Below are positions 1-9,358 of a stretch of DNA of 64,000 bases, in pieces. The position numbers and the translations under genes are program-made. The stretch is taken from NCBI GenBank assembly GCA_910584645.1, contig CAJUAU010000001.1, positions 234,931-298,930 on the forward strand, read 5' to 3'. How positions within the stretch are numbered: position 1 is the stretch's first letter; every line of letters starts with the position of its first letter. The notes under the pieces were generated by a model. The model was not told where the DNA came from. It saw nothing but the letters and a program-made list of their open reading frames with translations, and made no database searches. The DNA is from an uncultured Eubacterium sp. (GTDB lineage Bacteria > Bacillota > Clostridia > Lachnospirales > Lachnospiraceae).

Positions 1-16
1 GTGTTCGGGGAATAAA

Positions 17-37
17 ATGTCCCACTTTGTGGGACAT
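17..37. other. 9 bp hairpin upstream of the transketolase operon
   Basis: ATGTCCCAC (17-25) and GTGGGACAT (29-37) form a perfect stem with a TTT loop. No T-run follows on the + strand. On the - strand the stem is followed by TTTTATT, so it may terminate a leftward transcript from upstream, or be a processed leader structure. Role not established. Confidence 0.4.
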
Positions 38-102
38 GGCAGGTTTGCATGCAGACTTGCGGACAGGACAATTATGAAATCATTATAAAAGGAGTAAAAA
101 CT

Positions 103-930
103 ATGAATACGTTAGAACTGAAAAAAATAGCTAACGAAGTTCGTAAAGGTATTGTGACCGCTGTGCACAGTGCGAAGTCTGGTCATCCAGGCGGATCGCT
201 TTCCGCAGCAGATATTTATACATATCTTTTCTTTGAGGAACTGAATATTGATCCGAAGGATCCTCAGAAAGCAGACAGGGACCGCTTTGTGCTCAGTAAA
301 GGGCATACAGCGCCGGGTTATTATTCTGCACTGGCAAACAGGGGATTTTTCCCGGTAAAGGATCTTGAAACCCTTCGTCATACAGGATCTTATCTGCAGG
401 GGCATCCGGATAAAAAACATATTCCGGGTGTGGATATGTCGAGTGGTTCTCTGGGACAGGGAATTTCCGCTGCTGTTGGAATGGCATTATCCGCAAAACT
501 CAGTGGAGAGGATTATCGAGTATATACCCTGCTGGGAGATGGAGAGATCCAGGAAGGACAAGTATGGGAGGCAGCAATGTTTGCCGGACATCGCAAACTG
601 GACAATTTTGTTGCCATCGTGGACAACAATGGTCTTCAGATCGATGGAGATATCGCAGATGTATGTTCCCCATATCCCATTGATGAAAAATTTAAGGCAT
701 TTAATTTCCATGTGATCAACGTAGATGCCCATGATTTTGACGCATTGAAAAAAGCCTTTGATGAGGCGAAGGCAACCAAGGGACAGCCGACTGCGATCAT
801 TGCCAAGAGTGTAAAGGGCAAAGGCGTATCCTTTATGGAAAATCAGGCAAGCTGGCATGGTGCAGCTCCGAATGATGAGCAGTATGCACAGGCTATGGCA
901 GACTTAGAGAAAGTAGGTGAATCCCTGTGA
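103..930 (+). CDS. Transketolase, N-terminal (TPP-binding) subunit
   Basis: Half of a split transketolase of the non-oxidative pentose phosphate pathway, moving two-carbon ketol units between sugar phosphates in the cytoplasm. This 275 aa subunit carries the thiamine pyrophosphate-binding domain: KSGHPGGSL near residue 22, LSKGHTAPGYY near 65, and the GDG...NN cofactor motif (LLGDGEIQEG near 145, DNNGLQIDG near 173). I chose ATG 103 because AAAGGAG lies 9 bases before it; an in-frame ATG at 49 has no ribosome binding site. It overlaps the next gene by 4 bases (GTGA), so the two subunits are translationally coupled. Split transketolases of this form are common in Clostridia. Confidence 0.95.
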   Translation: MNTLELKKIANEVRKGIVTAVHSAKSGHPGGSLSAADIYTYLFFEELNIDPKDPQKADRDRFVLSKGHTAPGYYSALANRGFFPVKDLETLRHTGSYLQGHPDKKHIPGVDMSSGSLGQGISAAVGMALSAKLSGEDYRVYTLLGDGEIQEGQVWEAAMFAGHRKLDNFVAIVDNNGLQIDGDIADVCSPYPIDEKFKAFNFHVINVDAHDFDALKKAFDEAKATKGQPTAIIAKSVKGKGVSFMENQASWHGAAPNDEQYAQAMADLEKVGESL

Positions 931-1868
931 GTGAAGTAAAAAAGATTGCGACTCGTGAGAGTTATGGAAATGCCCTGGCTGAGCTGGGAGCAGAATTTGA
1001 GAACCTGGTTGTTCTGGATGCGGATCTTGCCGCTGCTACAAAGACGGGAGTGTTCAAGAAAGCATTTCCGGACAGACACATTGACTGTGGTATTGCAGAG
1101 TGTAATATGATTGGTATTGCAGCAGGACTTGCCGCTACTGGTAAAATTCCTTTTGCCAGCTCCTTTGCCATGTTTGCAGCGGGACGTGCCTTTGAGCAGG
1201 TTCGTAACTCCGTTGCTTATCCGAAGCTGAATGTAAAGATCGGAGCTACCCATGCAGGAATCTCTGTAGGAGAGGACGGAGCTACCCACCAGTGTAATGA
1301 GGATATCGCCCTGATGCGCACGATTCCTGGCATGGTTGTTTTGAATCCATCGGATGACGTGGAAGCAAAAGCAGCAGTCCGGGCAGCCATTGAGCATGAG
1401 GGACCGGTATATCTTCGTTTTGGACGTCTTGCGGTACCTGTGATCAACGACAAGCCGGATTATAAGTTTGAGCTTGGCAAGGGTGTTGTACTTCGTGAGG
1501 GCAAAGATGTAACGATTATCGCTACCGGGCTTCCTGTATCCGAGTGTCTGGCAGCAGCAGATAAGCTGGCAGCCGACGGCATCGATGCGAAGGTGATCAA
1601 CATACATACCATCAAACCATTGGATGAGGAGCTTGTTCTGGCAGCAGCCAAAGAGACCGGCAAAGTAGTGACGGTTGAGGAGCACTCTGTGATCGGTGGT
1701 CTTGGAAGCGCAGTGTGCGATGTGCTTTCTGAGAAATGCCCGACTAAAGTTATGAAGATCGGTATCAATGACACCTTTGGAGAATCTGGACCTGCTGTTG
1801 AGCTGGTTAAGAAATATGGTCTTGACGCAGACAGCATTTATGCAAAAGTAAAGGATTTTGCAAAATAA
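927..1868 (+). CDS. Transketolase, C-terminal subunit
   Basis: Second half of the split transketolase, 313 aa, with the pyrimidine-binding domain (about residues 8-170) and the C-terminal domain (about 185-305). IAECNMIGIAAGLA near residue 54 contains the conserved glutamate that activates the TPP cofactor in the family; GEDGATHQ follows near 110. The protein is inactive alone by family knowledge and pairs with the upstream product to build the active site. The GTG start overlaps the TGA stop of the first subunit. Two strong inverted repeats follow the stop codon, probably closing the operon. Confidence 0.94.
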   Translation: MSEVKKIATRESYGNALAELGAEFENLVVLDADLAAATKTGVFKKAFPDRHIDCGIAECNMIGIAAGLAATGKIPFASSFAMFAAGRAFEQVRNSVAYPKLNVKIGATHAGISVGEDGATHQCNEDIALMRTIPGMVVLNPSDDVEAKAAVRAAIEHEGPVYLRFGRLAVPVINDKPDYKFELGKGVVLREGKDVTIIATGLPVSECLAAADKLAADGIDAKVINIHTIKPLDEELVLAAAKETGKVVTVEEHSVIGGLGSAVCDVLSEKCPTKVMKIGINDTFGESGPAVELVKKYGLDADSIYAKVKDFAK

Positions 1869-1931
1869 ATTTATATGATACATAGGAAATGAAGTTTCGC
1901 GAATTCATTTTGCTGGTATGAAACAAAAGAG

Positions 1932-1968
1932 ATGGGGATTATGTTTCTAATCGAATCATAGTCCCCAT
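1932..1968. terminator. 12 bp inverted repeat after the transketolase operon
   Basis: ATGGGGATTATG (1932-1943) pairs with CATAGTCCCCAT (1957-1968); the one non-Watson-Crick pair is a T-G that forms a wobble in + strand RNA. There is no clear T-run, so it may be an atypical terminator or RNA end stabiliser. Confidence 0.45.
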
Positions 1969-1974
1969 TGATAT

Positions 1975-2006
1975 AGCCTGGCGGCGCGAATTTGCGCCGC
2001 CAGGCT
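1975..2006. repeat. Perfect 13 bp GC-rich palindrome
   Basis: AGCCTGGCGGCGC (1975-1987) and GCGCCGCCAGGCT (1994-2006) are perfectly complementary around a GAATTT loop. No T-run follows. It sits 7 bases after another hairpin, between the transketolase operon and the next gene. One of several GC-rich palindromes found just after stop codons in this window. Confidence 0.6.
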
Positions 2007-2032
2007 GTACAAAAGAGAAGAAAAAGGATGTA

Positions 2033-3382
2033 ATGGGTATGAATTATTCATTATACCAGCTGTGCTGGATCTTTGTGGTTTATTCTTTGCTCGGCTGGTG
2101 TGCCGGCGTCATCGTGAATGCAGTACAGAAGAGAAAGTTTGTCAACACAGGGTTTATGTCCCTGGTTTTTTGTCCTTCCTATGGCCTGGGTGCTGTGTTA
2201 TACACGGTCTTTCTGGTAGAATTACGGGAAAACTGGATATTTCTTTTTATCGCTGGTGCAGTGATGGGGGCGGTGCAGTGTATTCTGACAGGTGTTGTCC
2301 TGCAGCGGATTTTCCACCGCCGGTGGTGGGATTACAGTAAAAAGAGGTTTCAGTTTGACGGATATCTGCATATTGGGCATCTGATCGCTTTCGGGGTATC
2401 GGCTTTTTTTATCTTCTGGATAGGAAATCCCTTGATTTTCCGGGTCTTGTCCTGGATGCCCAGGTTCATCGGCCACATTTTCCTGTTGGGAATCCTTGCC
2501 TTTATGGGCATTGACGGCATCGTGTCCGGAGTAGCGGTCCTGCAGCTGAAGATCCGTCTGCGGCATATGGAGCAGTTCTCGGAAAGCATGCAGAAGGTGA
2601 CGAATGAATTGGGCAATGCACTGACGCTGAGGATCCAGAGGCGAATGCTGCGGGCGTATCCGAATCTGGAGCCGGAAAAGCTCAGGGAGGCGGAGCAGAG
2701 CAGGGAAAAGGCGCTTGTTTTCGCACAGGGCTGCTGTTTTTATAAACTGGTGTGGCTTTTTCTCATAGGGGCGTTTCTTGGAGATATCGTGGAAACCCTA
2801 TTTTGTTTTTTTACAGATGGGGTATGGATGAGCCGGAGCAGCGTAGTATACGGACCCTTTAGTTTTGTCTGGGGAATTGCCTGTGCCCTGCTGACAGGAC
2901 TGCTGTACAAATATAAAGATAAAAATGACCGGTATATGTTTCTGGCAGGAACTGTACTGGGCGGTACCTACGAATATATATGCAGTGTTTTCACCGAGAT
3001 CGTATTTGGAACTGTATTCTGGGATTACAGCGATATCCCTTTTAATCTGGGAGGGCGCATCAATCTGCTCTATTGCTTCTTCTGGGGGATTGCTGCCGTG
3101 GTTTGGTTCAAAGGTATCTATCCGAAGCTGTCCGCCCTGATCGAAAAAATCCCCAAAAGGACAGGAATCTTTCTTACCTGGCTGTGTATTGGCTTTATGC
3201 TTGTGAATGCAGCATTATCGGGGCTGGCGCTGTCAAGATATGATGAGAGGCAGAGGGAGGGCCTGGTCCGGCAGGAGGAGATGGGTCCGCTGGATCGTTT
3301 CCTGGATACACATTTTCCCGATGAGAGAATGGAACGGATCTACCCGAATGCAAAAACGGTAAATGAGGAAGCACACAATTAA
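2033..3382 (+). CDS. Polytopic membrane protein, putative ABC-transporter type IV (CmpB) family
   Basis: A 449 aa integral membrane protein with at least ten hydrophobic stretches. The pattern Y.LCWIFVVYSLLGWCAGV near the N-terminus recurs in the second half as LVWLFLIGAFLGDIVETLF, and both halves contain a YGPFSFVWG/CPSYGLGA-type segment, so it looks like an internal duplication. This fits the family annotated as putative ABC-transporter type IV, common in Firmicutes and of unknown function. No ATPase subunit lies beside it. A second ATG at 2039 is also possible; AAAAGGATG precedes 2033. Residues about 175-230 form a charged cytoplasmic loop. Family assignment is from overall pattern, not from a catalytic motif. 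Confidence 0.7.
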   Translation: MGMNYSLYQLCWIFVVYSLLGWCAGVIVNAVQKRKFVNTGFMSLVFCPSYGLGAVLYTVFLVELRENWIFLFIAGAVMGAVQCILTGVVLQRIFHRRWWDYSKKRFQFDGYLHIGHLIAFGVSAFFIFWIGNPLIFRVLSWMPRFIGHIFLLGILAFMGIDGIVSGVAVLQLKIRLRHMEQFSESMQKVTNELGNALTLRIQRRMLRAYPNLEPEKLREAEQSREKALVFAQGCCFYKLVWLFLIGAFLGDIVETLFCFFTDGVWMSRSSVVYGPFSFVWGIACALLTGLLYKYKDKNDRYMFLAGTVLGGTYEYICSVFTEIVFGTVFWDYSDIPFNLGGRINLLYCFFWGIAAVVWFKGIYPKLSALIEKIPKRTGIFLTWLCIGFMLVNAALSGLALSRYDERQREGLVRQEEMGPLDRFLDTHFPDERMERIYPNAKTVNEEAHN

Positions 3383-3402
3383 TCTGGAAAGAGAAGGAGA
3401 GG

Positions 3403-4731
3403 ATGAGGTTGAGATCTTTTACATGCATGCCATTAAAGAAAAATCAAAGGTATGAAGTGACTGTGCCGGGTTCTAAGAGCATTACGAACCGGGCGCTTCT
3501 TTTGGGTGCACTGGGCAGCGGGAGAACCGTGATGAAGGGGGTTCTTTTCAGTGACGATTCCAGAGTGTTCATGCAGGCGCTGAAAGAGATTGGTTTTTAT
3601 GTGGATATTCAAGAGGAAGAGAAGAAGGTGGCCATTGAGGGGCTGGGAGGAAAGATTCCGGGTGATGGGACACTGGAAAGAAGAGTGTATGTGGGGAGTG
3701 CGGGAACTGCCGCCCGGTTTCTCACAGCGATGCTGGCGCTGTCCGGCGGGAGATTTCTGATGGAGTCCTCGGAACAGATGAAGGCAAGACCGATGAAACC
3801 CCTGCTTCTGGCGCTGGAAGAACTGGGGGCGGAATTTGAATATCTGGAGGAATCCTATGCTTTTCCTTTCCGTATCCTGGGGAGATCCCAGGAAAGTTCA
3901 GCGCCGCTGGAGGGAATTCCCGGGGTAGATCTGAATATTGACCAGAGCAGCCAGTTTTTGAGTGCTCTGCTTTTGAGCAGCGTCATGTGTGGTGGTGGGT
4001 TAAGGATCCGTCTGACAGGAACAAGGAGTGCGAAGGCTTATGTCAATATCTCGATGAAAATGATGGCAGAGTTTGGCTGTGAGGTGGAGCAGACCGGGGA
4101 AGATACCTACATGGTACTTCCGGGGCAGCAGTACCGGGCAAGAGAGTACCAGGTAGAGCCGGATGTATCCGCGGCGTGTTACTTTTATGCCATAGCGGCA
4201 GTGACGGAAAGTGAGGTAAAGGTAAAGCACGTACACAGCAGTACTACCCAGGGAGATATCCGCTTCCTGGAAGTTTTACAGCAAATGGGCTGCCGGCAGA
4301 GGGAGGAAGAGGATGGCATTGTTATTGCTGGCGCTCCGTTAAAAGGGATCCATGTGGATATGGGGAATTTTTCCGATCAAACCATGACACTGGCAGCCAT
4401 TGCTCCCTTTGCTGACGGGGATACGGTTATCGATGGTGTAGGGCATATCCGGGGACAGGAGTCCGACCGGATCCGGGGTATTGTCACGGAGCTGGGCAGA
4501 ATGGGCATCCAGTGCGAGGAGAGACAGGACGGATTGACGGTCCATCCTGGTGATATCCATCCGGCAGTGATCCGGACCTATGGGGATCACCGGATGGCGA
4601 TGGCATTTGCTGTTACCGGCTGCAGGGCGGAAGGGATCGTTATAGATGATCCGGAATGTTGCGGCAAGACCTTTGAAAATTATTTTGAAGTGTTGACAAG
4701 TCTTGATTTAACAACTAATATAGAAGAATGA
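3403..4731 (+). CDS. aroA: 3-phosphoshikimate 1-carboxyvinyltransferase (EPSP synthase)
   Basis: Sixth step of the shikimate pathway: joins phosphoenolpyruvate and shikimate-3-phosphate to give EPSP. The 442 aa protein has the two-domain inside-out barrel family pattern: PGSKSITNRALLLGAL near residue 22 (substrate-binding KS..NR), GSAGTAARFLTAMLAL near 106, and the late DHRMAMAFAV motif near 395. AAGGAG lies close before ATG 3403; an in-frame ATG at 3427 is an alternative start that keeps all conserved residues. A later shikimate-pathway protein, the AroD-AroK fusion at 10991, lies 6 kb downstream, so the pathway genes are dispersed. Confidence 0.95.
   Translation: MRLRSFTCMPLKKNQRYEVTVPGSKSITNRALLLGALGSGRTVMKGVLFSDDSRVFMQALKEIGFYVDIQEEEKKVAIEGLGGKIPGDGTLERRVYVGSAGTAARFLTAMLALSGGRFLMESSEQMKARPMKPLLLALEELGAEFEYLEESYAFPFRILGRSQESSAPLEGIPGVDLNIDQSSQFLSALLLSSVMCGGGLRIRLTGTRSAKAYVNISMKMMAEFGCEVEQTGEDTYMVLPGQQYRAREYQVEPDVSAACYFYAIAAVTESEVKVKHVHSSTTQGDIRFLEVLQQMGCRQREEEDGIVIAGAPLKGIHVDMGNFSDQTMTLAAIAPFADGDTVIDGVGHIRGQESDRIRGIVTELGRMGIQCEERQDGLTVHPGDIHPAVIRTYGDHRMAMAFAVTGCRAEGIVIDDPECCGKTFENYFEVLTSLDLTTNIEE
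4693..4721 (+). promoter_or_regulatory. Probable sigma-A promoter for argS
   Basis: TTGACA (4693-4698), 17 bases, TAATAT (4716-4721). It overlaps the end of aroA and lies 74 bases before the preferred argS start. Confidence 0.5.
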
Positions 4732-4794
4732 CAGAAACAAGTTGTCAGTACAGAGGAACGAAAAGTAGTGCGAAGAATTGGAATGGAGAGTAGT

Positions 4795-6573
4795 ATGAAA
4801 AAGTTGACGGAACAGTTAGAAGAAATAGTAAAAACTGGCTTTGAGCAGGCAGGGTATGACAAAAAATACGGATTTATCAGTGTTTCCAATCGTCCAGATC
4901 TGTGCCAGTACCAGTGCAACGGTGCGATGGCGGCAGCGAAGGAGTATCACAAAGCACCGATCCAGATCGCTGGGGATGTGGTAGAAGGGTTGAGGGAGAA
5001 CTCTGCCTTTGAAAAGATTGAGGCGGTCAATCCGGGCTTTATAAATATAACTGTAAGCGGAGAATTGCTGAAACAGGCTGGTATCCAGATGATGACGCAG
5101 GATCGGTTTGGACTTGAGCGGCCGGCAGAGCCAAGGTCCGTGGTGATCGATTACGGCGGGCCGAATGTGGCGAAACCTCTTCATGTGGGACATCTTCGTT
5201 CTGCTATTATCGGGGAGAGCATCAAGAGGATTTACCGCTATATGGGAGATCATATTGTGGGGGATGTACATCTCGGTGACTGGGGCCTTCAGATCGGTCT
5301 GATCATTACGGAGCTGAAAAAGCGCCAGCCGGAGCTTCCGTATTTTGATGCGGGCTTTGAAGGAGAGTATCCGGCGGAAGCGCCATTTACGATATCGGAT
5401 CTGGAAGAGATCTATCCCTATGCCAGCGGCTATTCCAAGGAGCACGAGGATTATCTGACCGAGGCACAGGAAGCGACAGTAAGTCTTCAGGAGGGGAACC
5501 GGGGATACCGGGCCCTCTATGATCACATTCTGAACGTATCCATTGCAGACCTGAAGAAGAATTATGAAAAGTTAAATGTAGAATTTGACCTGTGGAAAAA
5601 GGAGAGCGATGCCCAGCCCTATATCCCGGATATGGTGGAAAAGATGAAGGCAGAGGGTCTTGCCTATATGAGTGAGGGGGCTCTGGTGGTGGACGTCACA
5701 GAGGAAGGGGATAAAAAAGAACTTCCGCCATGTATCATACTGAAATCCAATGGGGCTTCTTTGTATTCCACCACAGATCTGGCGACGATTGTGGAGAGGG
5801 AAAAGCTGTTCGCACCGGAGGAGATCATTTATCTGGCAGATAAGCGCCAGACCATGCATTTTACCCAGGTGTTCCGGGTGGCGAAGAAGGCAGGGCTCAC
5901 AGGTGATGACACGGAGCTTGCCTTTATCGGTTTTGGCACCATGAACGGAAAGGATGGAAAGCCCTTTAAGACGAGAGACGGCGGGGTTCTGCGGCTGGAG
6001 ACACTGCGGGAGGATACCAGTGCAGAAGTGTATAAAAAGATTCGGGAAAACCGTGATTATGAGGAGGCAGAGGCTAGGGAGATCGCAGAAAAGGTTGGTC
6101 TTGCAGCGATCAAATATGGGGATCTGTCCAATCAGGCATCCAAGGATTATATATTTGACATGGAGCGGTTTACTTCCTTTGAGGGAAATACAGGTCCGTA
6201 TATTCTATATACTATCGTCCGCATCAAATCGCTGCTTGCCAAGTATGAACAGGCGGGGGGCAGGGTATCCCCGACGGGCGAACCGGAGAAACTTCTGGTG
6301 CCGGTTCAGGACAGCGAGACCGGATTGTATCTGACACTGTGTAAATTTGCAGATACGATGGAAGCTGCCTACAGTGAGAGGGCACCTCATAAGATCTGTC
6401 AGTTTATCTACGAACTGAGCGAGAGTTTTAACCACTTTTATCACGAAAATAAGATTCTGGCGAATGAAGATGAGGAAAGAAAGGCATCCTATATCCAGCT
6501 GCTTGTGCTGGTGAAAAATGTACTGGAGCAGTGTATTGAGCTGCTTGGTTTCAGTGCGCCGGACCGGATGTAG
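4795..6573 (+). CDS. argS: Arginyl-tRNA synthetase
   Basis: Charges tRNA-Arg with arginine in the cytoplasm. Class Ia synthetase, about 592 aa. Visible features: an N-terminal Arg-specific domain, the HIGH-like signature HVGHLRSA near residue 131, a GKPFKTRDGG stretch near 390 at the KMSKS position (ArgRS often lacks a canonical KMSKS), and a C-terminal DALR anticodon-binding domain rich in YELSESFNHFYHENKI-type helices. The in-frame GTG at 4768 would add nine residues, but GGAG at 4784-4787 is correctly spaced only for ATG 4795. It has its own promoter at the end of aroA. Confidence 0.95.
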   Translation: MKKLTEQLEEIVKTGFEQAGYDKKYGFISVSNRPDLCQYQCNGAMAAAKEYHKAPIQIAGDVVEGLRENSAFEKIEAVNPGFINITVSGELLKQAGIQMMTQDRFGLERPAEPRSVVIDYGGPNVAKPLHVGHLRSAIIGESIKRIYRYMGDHIVGDVHLGDWGLQIGLIITELKKRQPELPYFDAGFEGEYPAEAPFTISDLEEIYPYASGYSKEHEDYLTEAQEATVSLQEGNRGYRALYDHILNVSIADLKKNYEKLNVEFDLWKKESDAQPYIPDMVEKMKAEGLAYMSEGALVVDVTEEGDKKELPPCIILKSNGASLYSTTDLATIVEREKLFAPEEIIYLADKRQTMHFTQVFRVAKKAGLTGDDTELAFIGFGTMNGKDGKPFKTRDGGVLRLETLREDTSAEVYKKIRENRDYEEAEAREIAEKVGLAAIKYGDLSNQASKDYIFDMERFTSFEGNTGPYILYTIVRIKSLLAKYEQAGGRVSPTGEPEKLLVPVQDSETGLYLTLCKFADTMEAAYSERAPHKICQFIYELSESFNHFYHENKILANEDEERKASYIQLLVLVKNVLEQCIELLGFSAPDRM

Positions 6574-6630
6574 TCCTGCGCCGCTGATCCAAATCCTGTG
6601 GGCGCTGTCAAAAGAAAGGCCGGTGAGTAG

Positions 6631-7950
6631 ATGTTTGTTGGGCGAAAGAGTGAACTAAAAAAGTTAAATGAGGCTTTTACAAAAGATGGCCTGCCCGTAG
6701 TCATCCTGTATGGAAGAGAGGGCATAGGTAAGACCACTCTGGTCAGGGAATTTGTAAAAGAGAAGGATTTCGTCTATTATCTGGGGCGGGAGCTGTCTAA
6801 AAAAGAACAGCTGCTATATTTTGAACCCATTCCGAGGCAGGTAGATCTTAAGGTGGCAGAGGGCAGAAAAGTCTGTCTGGTCATTGATGAATTTGATGTG
6901 ATGCAGAAAGCATACAAAGATTTTTATGAAGAATTGGAGACAGCAGTATCCCGGCCGTCGTGGCAGGGGCATGTGATGATCCTGCTGGTGAGTTCTTCTG
7001 TGCAGTGGATTGAAAACCAGATGGTAGAAGATATGGGCAGTTTCTCATCATACATCGATAGTTTTATCAAACTCAGGGAATTTACTTTTCTTGAGATGGT
7101 AAGCCGTTTTCCGGACAGTTCCACGGAAGAGTGCATTACCATATACAGCATTCTGGGGGGTGTGCCGGGGTATCTGGATCACTGGAATACTTCCGACAGC
7201 ATCCGCGGCAATATCATCCGCCTTTTCTTGAAAAAAGACGGAGCGCTGAGAAAAGAGGCCTTCCGTTTTCTAAAAACGAGCCTGCGGGAGCTGCCCCTCT
7301 ATAACACGATCTTATCTGTGCTGGCAGAAGATGAGCCAAAGTTAAATTATCTTTATAACCGGACAGGTTTCAGCCGGGCGAAGATCTCTGTTTATATTAA
7401 AAATCTGATACAGATCGATGTGGCAGAAAAGTATTTTTCCTACGAGCCAAAGAAAAAGGATCGTGCTATGAAGGGCTTATATGGAATTTCCGACCGGTTT
7501 CTTCATTTCTGGTATAAGTTTGTATTTCCTAATCTGCCGGAGCTGGAATTTGGAGAAGCTGAGTCTTTTTATGAAAGTTATATCAGAAATGAACTTTTTG
7601 GATTTGTGGAGCAGACCTTTGGCCAGGTGTGCCGGGAGTTTCTTATACTGATGAACCGATACAACAAATTGCCGGCTGCCTTTCAGAATCCGCAGATTTT
7701 CTATGGAAAAGAGGGGATGATCCCCCTGGTTGCAGAGGGAGAAAAAGGAGAACTGCTGGTGGGGACATGTAAATGGTCCACAGAGCCCATGGATGGCAGG
7801 GAGTTTGAAAAGCTGTTGAAATTGACGGAGCAGACCGGACAGGAGGCAGATTATTATTATTTGTTTTCCAGGGAAGGTTTTACGAATGAATTTCTTCAGT
7901 CTGCCCGGGGAATGGATCAGATCGAACTTGTTGACCTGGATCGTTTGTAG
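6631..7950 (+). CDS. AAA-type ATPase with C-terminal DUF234-like domain
   Basis: A 439 aa protein of the archaeal-type ATPase family. Residues 1-6 (MFVGRK.EL) and the Walker A GREGIGKTT near 28 start the ATPase domain; LVIDEFD near 88 is Walker B; LLVSSSVQ is a sensor-like strand. A winged-helix region follows (YNRTGFSRAKISVYIKNL near 240). The C-terminus matches DUF234, usually a PD-(D/E)xK nuclease-like fold, but the expected acidic positions read MIPLVA and GTCKW instead of the usual ID and ECK, so nuclease activity looks lost. Cellular role unknown. A hairpin (7955-7972) follows the stop. Confidence 0.8.
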   Translation: MFVGRKSELKKLNEAFTKDGLPVVILYGREGIGKTTLVREFVKEKDFVYYLGRELSKKEQLLYFEPIPRQVDLKVAEGRKVCLVIDEFDVMQKAYKDFYEELETAVSRPSWQGHVMILLVSSSVQWIENQMVEDMGSFSSYIDSFIKLREFTFLEMVSRFPDSSTEECITIYSILGGVPGYLDHWNTSDSIRGNIIRLFLKKDGALRKEAFRFLKTSLRELPLYNTILSVLAEDEPKLNYLYNRTGFSRAKISVYIKNLIQIDVAEKYFSYEPKKKDRAMKGLYGISDRFLHFWYKFVFPNLPELEFGEAESFYESYIRNELFGFVEQTFGQVCREFLILMNRYNKLPAAFQNPQIFYGKEGMIPLVAEGEKGELLVGTCKWSTEPMDGREFEKLLKLTEQTGQEADYYYLFSREGFTNEFLQSARGMDQIELVDLDRL

Positions 7951-7954
7951 AGAT

Positions 7955-7972
7955 CTGGCGGGGAACCGCCAG
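7955..7972. repeat. 7 bp GC-rich hairpin just after a stop codon
   Basis: CTGGCGG (7955-7961), GGAA tetraloop, CCGCCAG (7966-7972). No T-run. Starts 5 bases after the stop of the DUF234 ATPase gene. Confidence 0.55.
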
Positions 7973-8018
7973 TCAGTTAATATAGAATATACAAGGATGG
8001 AAGAAATGGGGGAAAAGG

Positions 8019-9350
8019 ATGTATCGTGACGTGTCAAGATTGATCATGTATGGAAATATCAGCAGGGATTCTGTGCTGATGAAGCTGAGTGGAATTTTTA
8101 AAAAGATCTCAGAGGACAGTGAGATTTCTGCCAGCCGGGATACTTATGTGAGGGAGATGTATGACCAGGTGTACCGGCTTCTGGATATCGCTACCAGATA
8201 TGGTTTTGACAACAACCTGTGGCAGTGCTATATCGCCTATCTTCTCGCGGTCAATGAGAATCCTTTCAGCGTGATCTGTGAGAAAGTGGGAGTGGATCAT
8301 GAAAAGGTGGATGCTGCCAGCGTGAACCGGATCGTGAAGCAGGATATGCAGTGTTTTTACCGTCTGTTCCATTATGATTTTGCTGAAATGGAAGCACTTC
8401 TGGAGGTAGAGTGTTTTTCTATCCTGACGGATTATCATTCGATGGCAAAGGATGAAAATACTTACAATAAAAGTGTCAGTGAAAAGGTGAAAGAGCTGAC
8501 ACAGGAGCTTTCCAGCGCTTTGGATGGGGATGGTTTTTTCCGGGTTCTGACGGATTTCTATAAAAAATATGGTGTTGGTAAATTTGGATTAAACAAAGCG
8601 TTTCGGGTGAAACATGAAGAGTCCGGTGAAATGGTGCTGGCGCCCATCACCCATACCAGCGAGGTGGCTTTGTCCCATCTGGTGGGATATGAGATCCAGA
8701 AACAGAAGCTTATCGATAATACAGAGGCTTTTGTGGAGGGGAGAAAGGCGAATAACTGTCTGCTGTTCGGTGACAGCGGCACTGGAAAATCTACCTGCAT
8801 CAAGGCCATCCTCAATCAGTATTATGACCGTGGGCTCCGGCTGATCGAGATCTATAAACATCAGCTTCAGGATCTCTCCAGCATAATTGAGCAGGTGAAG
8901 AACCGGAACTATAGATTTATCATATATATGGATGATCTCTCTTTTGAAGAGTTTGAGATCGAATACAAATACCTGAAGGCAGTGATCGAGGGCGGGATGG
9001 AGGTGCGTCCGGACAACGTGCTGATCTATGCTACCTCAAACCGCCGGCATTTGATCCGTGAGACCTGGAGTGACCGTTCGGATATGTCCAGGGATGAACT
9101 CCATCACTCGGATACGATGCAGGAAAAATTATCCCTGGCAGCCCGCTTTGGCGTAACCATCAATTTTTCCAGTCCCTCGAAAAAGGAGTTTGAGGAGATT
9201 GTTCTTGGACTGGCAGCGGAACATCCGGATATAAGCCTTACCAATGAGGAACTGCTGATGAAGGCAAATGCCTGGAGCGTAAGGAACGGCGGTTATTCAG
9301 GAAGAGTGGCGGAGCAGTTCATCACCTATTTAAAATCCGTAAAAGCTTAG
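8019..9350 (+). CDS. DUF815-family AAA ATPase
   Basis: A 443 aa cytoplasmic P-loop ATPase. The first 200 residues are helical and family-specific. The ATPase domain follows: Walker A FGDSGTGKST near residue 250, Walker B IIYMDDLSFE near 305, and the sensor segment YATSNRRHLIRETWSDR near 340. This matches the DUF815 family of uncharacterised ATPases found widely in Bacteria. Next to it is another unrelated ATPase gene (6631) and a YqeG phosphatase gene 8 bases downstream, which suggests cotranscription with the latter. No substrate can be named from sequence. Confidence 0.85.
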   Translation: MYRDVSRLIMYGNISRDSVLMKLSGIFKKISEDSEISASRDTYVREMYDQVYRLLDIATRYGFDNNLWQCYIAYLLAVNENPFSVICEKVGVDHEKVDAASVNRIVKQDMQCFYRLFHYDFAEMEALLEVECFSILTDYHSMAKDENTYNKSVSEKVKELTQELSSALDGDGFFRVLTDFYKKYGVGKFGLNKAFRVKHEESGEMVLAPITHTSEVALSHLVGYEIQKQKLIDNTEAFVEGRKANNCLLFGDSGTGKSTCIKAILNQYYDRGLRLIEIYKHQLQDLSSIIEQVKNRNYRFIIYMDDLSFEEFEIEYKYLKAVIEGGMEVRPDNVLIYATSNRRHLIRETWSDRSDMSRDELHHSDTMQEKLSLAARFGVTINFSSPSKKEFEEIVLGLAAEHPDISLTNEELLMKANAWSVRNGGYSGRVAEQFITYLKSVKA

Positions 9351-9358
9351 AAAGGAAA

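Noticed and set aside
843..1883. Long minus-strand frame (346 codons) opposite the transketolase C subunit
   Set aside because: It lies wholly over a well-identified gene, its translation has no recognisable motif and it has no ribosome binding site; a shadow frame.
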